Assembly (NCBI GenBank): GCA_024680445.1
Contig: JAILCJ010000116.1
Coordinates: 1-8,216 of the forward strand
DNA: 8,216 bases
Direction of reading: 5' to 3'
Source: Campylobacter sp.
GTDB taxonomy: Bacteria; Campylobacterota; Campylobacteria; Campylobacterales; Campylobacteraceae
Shown piece after piece: positions 5,938-8,216 of the stretch. The notes under the pieces were generated by a model. That model was not told the DNA's origin and searched no databases. It was given only the letters and a program-made list of their open reading frames with translations. Made by a program: the position numbers and the translations under genes. Numbering within the stretch: the first letter of the stretch is position 1; every line of letters starts with the position of its first letter.

Positions 5938-6390
5938 TTACCATCTAAAAAGCTTTTCTTCACTTATGTTAAAATCACTACAAAACTTTTTATATGACAA
6001 CCCTATCTTTTTACACTCATCCCACTCTTTTAAAATTTTTAGTTTCTTATCTATGGCTTCTTGTTCGCTATCATCAAGGCTAAAATATGATATATCTTTA
6101 CTTGTGTTTGCTTCTTTGCTGTTTTTAGGAGCTATATCACTAAATTTCATTTGCTTATATTCATTGTCTTTAAACATATACACGCTTATATCGCCATTGC
6201 TTTTTGTATAGGCTTTTAAATCCGCAATATCCACTTCAAACAGCAGTTTTACTCCGCCACGACTTCGCGTCTTAGCGTCAGTTATACGGATGAATGGGTA
6301 TTTGGCAGAGTTGCGTTGTGCTGATTTTTTGAGAGTATCACTGCTAGTGTAAAAAATTTCAGCCGCCACACTCGTTTCTACATATAGCAT
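5938..6390 (-). CDS. A: transposase A, N-terminal DNA-binding part (ends at the in-frame stop)
   Basis: The 150-residue product would contain the MuA N-terminal winged-helix domain, residues about 5-60 (VAAEIFYTSSDTLKKSAQRN, then a wing-like RSRGGVKLLFEVDIADL), which in Mu binds the internal enhancer/operator. A linker and the beginning of the end-binding HTH (LKEWDECKKIGLSYKKFC ... ISEEKLFRW) follow, broken by TAA at 5938-5940. Its ATG overlaps the stop of the Ner-like gene by one base (TAATG), so it is translationally coupled. On its own this fragment could still bind the operator region and compete with the repressor or an intact transposase, but it lacks the catalytic core. It is best regarded as the front of a broken gene, not an independent protein. 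Confidence 0.8.
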   Translation of the reverse strand: MLYVETSVAAEIFYTSSDTLKKSAQRNSAKYPFIRITDAKTRSRGGVKLLFEVDIADLKAYTKSNGDISVYMFKDNEYKQMKFSDIAPKNSKEANTSKDISYFSLDDSEQEAIDKKLKILKEWDECKKIGLSYKKFCSDFNISEEKLFRW

Positions 6391-6605
6391 TAACTAGCCC
6401 TCTTACTATCTTTAAAGCCACTAGGCATTTCATCTATGATGCCCTCACTCAGTAGTGCCTCAAACACCTTTTTGCACTTTTGTGAGTTCTTTACGCCCAC
6501 CACTTCGCCACTTATTACATAGTAAGCCACACGCTCGTTTAGATCGTGCTTTTTTATCCACTGCCTGATACTTATGCAGTTATCTATAAAGTATTGCTTT
6601 ATCAT
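6390..6605 (-). CDS. ner: Ner-like HTH regulator (BcepMu gp16-like), first early gene
   Basis: This 71-residue protein is close to the length of Mu Ner (75). The stretch ISIRQWIKKHDLNERVAYYV, then ISGEVVGVKNSQKCKKVFEA, is a helix-turn-helix of the kind found in Ner and in the gp16 family of BcepMu-like phages. Those proteins have a 'T--W----G----VY-VL-G---G' pattern followed by a helix. In Mu, Ner is the first product of the early operon and represses both the early and repressor promoters, committing the phage to lysis. Here it is likewise the first gene after the early promoter and lies opposite the repressor. The start ATG at 6603-6605 has an excellent AAAGGAG. Its stop overlaps the transposase start by one base. 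The general role is likely; the symbol is by position. Confidence 0.75.
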   Translation of the reverse strand: MIKQYFIDNCISIRQWIKKHDLNERVAYYVISGEVVGVKNSQKCKKVFEALLSEGIIDEMPSGFKDSKRAS

Positions 6606-6628
6606 TTTTGCTCCTTTCTAGTTATTTT

Positions 6629-6684
6629 TTTCAAACCTTTGAAACTTTTAATCTCAAATAAGATATAATATCGTAAGTTTGAAA
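6629..6684. promoter_or_regulatory. candidate Ner operator: three copies of TTTGAAA
   Basis: Positions 6629-6644 form a perfect inverted repeat, TTTCAAA-CC-TTTGAAA. A third TTTGAAA lies at 6678-6684, immediately downstream of the early -10 box, over the expected transcription start. A dyad in the leader plus a half-site at the start point is the arrangement expected for a small dimeric repressor damping early transcription. The assignment to Ner rather than to the CI-type repressor is inference. Confidence 0.45.
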
Positions 6685-6686
6685 GT

Positions 6687-6715
6687 ATTATACAGACATT
6701 TGCATACTTTGTCAA
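6687..6715 (-). promoter_or_regulatory. early promoter (Pe), consensus sigma-70
   Basis: On the minus strand TTGACA (6710-6715) and TATAAT (6687-6692) are both perfect hexamers with exactly 17 bp between them. Transcription should start near 6680, giving a leader of about 75 nt before the Ner-like gene, and would run through the whole early operon. Campylobacter promoters usually lack a good -35 box, so a full consensus promoter is notable and fits a strong, repressor-controlled phage promoter. Confidence 0.85.
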
Positions 6716-6739
6716 GATATTTTTTAATTTTTTGCATAC
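6699..6739. promoter_or_regulatory. candidate CI-type operators: two direct copies of TTTGCATAC
   Basis: TTTGCATAC occurs at 6699-6707 and again at 6731-6739, 32 bp apart (about three helical turns), on the same face and orientation. The first copy lies in the spacer between the early -35 and -10 boxes, so binding there would block the promoter. The second lies in front of the repressor ATG and could serve autoregulation. In Mu the operator also acts as the enhancer bound by the N-terminal domain of MuA, so these sites may have both uses. No binding evidence is available. Confidence 0.5.
6700..6728 (+). promoter_or_regulatory. possible repressor promoter
   Basis: On the plus strand TTGCAT (6700-6705) and TTTAAT (6723-6728) are 17 bp apart and would start transcription about 25 nt before the repressor ATG at 6760, overlapping both TTTGCATAC sites. 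An alternative is the better -10 TATAAT at 6664-6669 with TTGAAA at 6639-6644 (19-bp spacer), giving a longer leader. The sequence does not decide between them. Confidence 0.35.
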
Positions 6740-6759
6740 ATTTTTTAAAAAGGTATTTT

Positions 6760-7368
6760 ATGAGAGTAAATTCACGAGAAATTTTAGATAATTGGAAGTT
6801 AGAACTTGGCGTAAAAACTGACAAAGAACTTCGAGAAAAGCTCGAAGTTGAGCGTCCAGCAATGGATAAATGGATTAGTAGAAATTCAATACCAGACGTA
6901 ATATTTAAAAAATTTAATCAAGTATGTAAAAGTATGCAGAATATTTCAGAAGAAAAAGACGGCTACTGGATAAAAAAGCTAAATCAAAAAGTAGGTGCGG
7001 GCACTAGTGTTGATATTACCGCAGTAGATATAATAGACGAGAATAATAAATTTTTTGTTCCATACAGCTTTTTTAAAACTATTATGAAAAATGACAAACT
7101 TCGTATGGCTCAAGTAGATGGATACTCTATGGTGCCAATGCTACATCCTGATGATTGGGTTATTTTTGAAAAGACAAAAGAATTTAGAGGTGATGGGCTG
7201 TATATCATAATGTATAATGATAATTTGATGGTAAAAATACTTCAAAAAACTCCACGCGGTAATCTATATATAAAAAGCACAAACAAAGATTATGAAAGTT
7301 TTGAACTGGACGAAGATACTCAAAATTCTTGTTACATAATAGGCAAAGTTATTAAATGTATTATTTAA
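6760..7368 (+). CDS. phage repressor, CI-type HTH plus S24 (LexA-like) self-cleaving domain
   Basis: The 202-residue protein starts at ATG 6760, six bases after AAAAAGG. An upstream ATG at 6679 in the same frame would add 27 hydrophobic residues read straight through the operator and has no ribosome site, so I reject it. Residues about 5-55 (ILDNWKLELGVKTDKELREK ... MDKWISRNSIPDVIFKKF) match the phage CI-repressor HTH with its W--RNSIP ending. Residues about 78-200 are an S24 peptidase domain. Ala80-Gly81 is the likely cleavage site, Ser123 in DGYSMVPM the nucleophile, and Lys159 in LMVKI the general base. Damage-activated RecA could therefore trigger self-cleavage and induction. This differs from Mu's own c repressor, which lacks this domain. 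The gene faces away from the early operon it should silence. Confidence 0.9.
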   Translation: MRVNSREILDNWKLELGVKTDKELREKLEVERPAMDKWISRNSIPDVIFKKFNQVCKSMQNISEEKDGYWIKKLNQKVGAGTSVDITAVDIIDENNKFFVPYSFFKTIMKNDKLRMAQVDGYSMVPMLHPDDWVIFEKTKEFRGDGLYIIMYNDNLMVKILQKTPRGNLYIKSTNKDYESFELDEDTQNSCYIIGKVIKCII

Positions 7369-7369
7369 A

Positions 7370-7379
7370 TTAAGCTTAA
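7370..7379. repeat. short palindrome after the repressor
   Basis: TTAAGCTTAA directly follows the repressor stop. A similar AAGCTT core recurs at 7501-7506 among the end repeats. It is too short and AT-rich to be a convincing terminator, and no T-run follows. The longer inverted repeats at 7507-7545 could end the repressor transcript instead. Confidence 0.25.
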
Positions 7380-7382
7380 AAC

Positions 7383-7546
7383 GTGTCTTAATCAAAAATG
7401 TATATTTTTTAAGTTTTAGACACTCAACAATAGTATATTTTAGCATGTGTCTTAATCGAAATATCGCATTTAAGTCAATTTTATGGCATTAAGACACATT
7501 AAGCTTGATTAAGACACATTTTTAACTAAAATTTGTGTCTTAATCA
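7383..7546. repeat. prophage left end: five copies of TGTGTCTTAATC, probable MuA-binding sites and attL
   Basis: Copies lie at 7383-7393 (+, without the first T), 7446-7457 (+), 7488-7498 (-, without the last C), 7507-7518 (-) and 7534-7545 (+). A degenerate minus copy is at 7414-7423. They span about 163 bp, like the L1-L3 transposase sites of Mu within about 175 bp of its left end. The outermost copy is followed by A at 7546, so the minus strand would begin 5'-TG-ATTAAGACACA at 7546, fitting the terminal TG/CA of Mu-type elements. A second TG possibility is at 7561/7560. I infer that phage DNA lies to the left and host DNA to the right; the exact junction is unproven. Confidence 0.65.
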
Positions 7547-7761
7547 CTAAATTTTTCTACATTAAAGTTTTAAAAATTTTGATATTTTTCTTGTGAATAA
7601 GGCAAAATTTCCACCATTTTTTCCAGCCTTTTAAAAACCTTTTAAACATCGTTTAATTGGGCTTTAAAGCGTTTAAAAAAGCAGTGTTTTTCCATAGTTT
7701 TTAGGGCAAAACGGACGATTTGGGATTATAGGGATTTTTTGTTTGAGAAAATTCTTGCATT
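7547..7761. other. AT-rich region without a gene (probable host flank)
   Basis: No frame longer than a few tens of codons, no tRNA-like fold and no convincing promoter is seen here. A loose repetition of CTTTTAAA/CCTTTTAAAC/GCGTTTAAAA occurs near 7628-7680. If the phage end is at about 7546, this is intergenic host DNA next to the insertion. Confidence 0.4.
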
Positions 7762-7843
7762 TAAAATGAGAGTAAAATCACTCAAAGCACCTATTTTAGC
7801 CACTTTCAAAAAATCATCGCTAAAATTTTCCACTCTCATTTTA
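7762..7843. repeat. nested inverted repeats, 12-bp outer and 8-bp inner arms
   Basis: The outer arms TAAAATGAGAGT (7762-7773) and ACTCTCATTTTA (7832-7843) are perfect complements. Inside them ATTTTAGC (7793-7800) pairs with GCTAAAAT (7819-7826), and GAGT-AAAATC-ACTC makes a small hairpin at the left arm. Each outer arm contains ATGAGAGT, so both strands show a short frame beginning Met-Arg-Val: plus strand 7766-7894, 42 residues; minus strand 7839-7726, 37 residues. Only the minus one has a weak GAGG upstream. I cannot tell whether this is a small mobile repeat, a structured RNA or a coding remnant. Confidence 0.5.
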
Positions 7844-7860
7844 TTTACCCCCTCACAAAA

Positions 7861-8216
7861 TCCACAGGGTGGCAAAAATATAAATAAAATTTGATAATTC
7901 ACAAGGTCAAATTTGATATTAAATAAAAATCCACAGGGTGAGCGAACGCAAATCAAATTTGATGATTTAAAAAAGCAAGTTTATATCAAATTTGATAAAA
8001 GTAAAAATCTAAAATATAACCGAAAATTCAAATCAAATTTGATGATTTGAAATAGCAAATTTGATAATAAAAAAAAAATCCACAGGGTAGCCGAACACAA
8101 ATCAAATTTGATAAATTAAAAACCAAAATTAAAACATCAAATTTGATAATTACAAAAAAGCAAATTTAATAAAGTAAAAATCCGCAAGGCAGCCAAAATG
8201 CAAGTTAAATTTGATA
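7861..8216. repeat. irregular array of palindrome ATCAAATTTGAT interleaved with TCCACAGGGT
   Basis: Exact copies of the 12-bp palindrome lie at 7952-7963, 7985-7996, 8032-8043, 8101-8112 and 8136-8147. Near copies are at 7887-7895, 7907-7917, 8055-8065, 8161-8170 and 8205-8215. TCCACAGGGT occurs at 7861-7870, 7930-7939 and 8079-8088, with a variant TCCGCAAGGC at 8181-8190, often followed by a GCCGAACRCAAATCAAATTT-like stretch. The result is a degenerate unit of roughly 70-100 bp with AT-rich spacers, continuing past the window edge. No gene is seen in it. Confidence 0.75.

Larger units (their letters stand above)
4378..6390 (-). pseudogene. A: MuA-like transposase gene interrupted by one in-frame TAA
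   Basis: Reading from ATG 6388-6390, the frame codes for 150 residues, meets TAA at 5938-5940, and then continues open in the same frame for 519 codons to the stop at 4378. No base is inserted or lost. The codons just after the stop (RAYKQKGATGLADKRGKHRA) continue the typical HTH-end sequence of MuA proteins, where 'RW-x-xAY--KG--GL-DKRG' is expected. Read through, the product would be about 670 residues, against 663 in Mu. The stop falls between LFRW and RAYKQKG, inside the second DNA-binding subdomain, where Tyr, Gln or Lys would be one base change away. Either a nonsense mutation has inactivated transposition, readthrough restores it, or there is a sequence error. Confidence 0.85.

Noticed and set aside
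4378..6390. Two separate genuine genes (a 150-residue regulator and a 491-residue transposase)
   Set aside because: The frames are in phase, the 28 codons between them are family sequence, ATG 5853 has no ribosome site, and the combined length equals MuA. One interrupted gene is the simpler reading.
6679..6759. An upstream in-frame ATG that would lengthen the repressor by 27 residues
   Set aside because: The extension is read through the promoter and operator region, has no ribosome site and does not look like part of the CI family. ATG 6760 has AAAAAGG at good spacing and begins right at the HTH domain.
7726..7956. A 76-residue minus-strand protein
   Set aside because: It reads through the repeat array and the inverted repeat, has no ribosome site at its first ATG and shows no domain. 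At most the inner 37-residue part could be translated.
7861..8216. CRISPR array
   Set aside because: The repeats are 10-12 bp palindromes at uneven distances, with AT-rich, partly similar spacers and no constant repeat length or nearby cas genes.
7861..8216. Chromosomal or plasmid origin with DnaA boxes
   Set aside because: ATCCACAGG matches the DnaA consensus only partly, and no dnaA, rep gene or clear unwinding region is in view. Kept only as a possibility in the findings.

Overview
The window looks like the early (left) end of a Mu-like transposable prophage in an AT-rich epsilonproteobacterium, most likely a Campylobacter. This rests on the gene order (repressor, Ner-like regulator, MuA, MuB, Gam, small early genes, GemA, Mor), the AT-rich composition, and Campylobacter-style spacing with AAGGA-type ribosome binding sites. 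The species cannot be fixed from sequence alone.

Layout, read along the phage (right to left in window coordinates): about 7383-7546 holds five copies of an 11-12 bp motif (TGTGTCTTAATC) in both orientations. I read it as the phage left end, with MuA-binding sites and a terminal TG/CA step near 7545/7546. Next is a LexA/CI-type repressor (6760-7368, + strand). A divergent control region (6606-6759) follows, with a textbook sigma70 promoter (TTGACA, 17 bp, TATAAT) firing leftward and short repeats that look like operators. Everything further left is one leftward early operon: Ner/gp16-like regulator (6390-6605), transposase A (4378-6390), ATPase B (3410-4330), a small unknown gene (3125-3382), Gam nuclease inhibitor (2616-3104), a structured GC-rich intergenic island (2392-2615), a sigma-region-4-like HTH protein (2104-2391), a DUF3310 protein (1889-2107), an unknown acidic protein (1485-1892), a 26-residue membrane peptide (1405-1485), two further unknown genes (779-1408 and 603-779), GemA (127-588) and the start of a Mor-type activator (1-140, cut by the window edge). 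Most genes from 2391 downward overlap by 1, 4 or 14 nt (stop/start overlaps), so they are probably translationally coupled.

The main surprise is in the transposase. The 150-codon frame at 5938-6390 and the catalytic frame at 4378-5853 are one continuous reading frame broken only by a single in-frame TAA at 5938-5940. Read through, it gives about 670 codons, the length of Mu MuA, and the stop falls inside the second DNA-binding HTH. Either the prophage has lost transposition by one nonsense mutation, or the stop is read through, or it is a sequence error.

Right of about 7546 I see no convincing gene. This is probably host DNA. It contains nested inverted repeats (7762-7843) and an irregular array of the perfect palindrome ATCAAATTTGAT interleaved with TCCACAGGGT (7861-8216, running off the edge).

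How the parts work together (inference from Mu): the repressor shuts the early promoter. When it is inactivated by self-cleavage, the operon makes Ner, A and B for replicative transposition, Gam to protect DNA ends, and GemA and the small genes to adapt the host. Mor then turns on the middle and late genes, which lie beyond the left edge.
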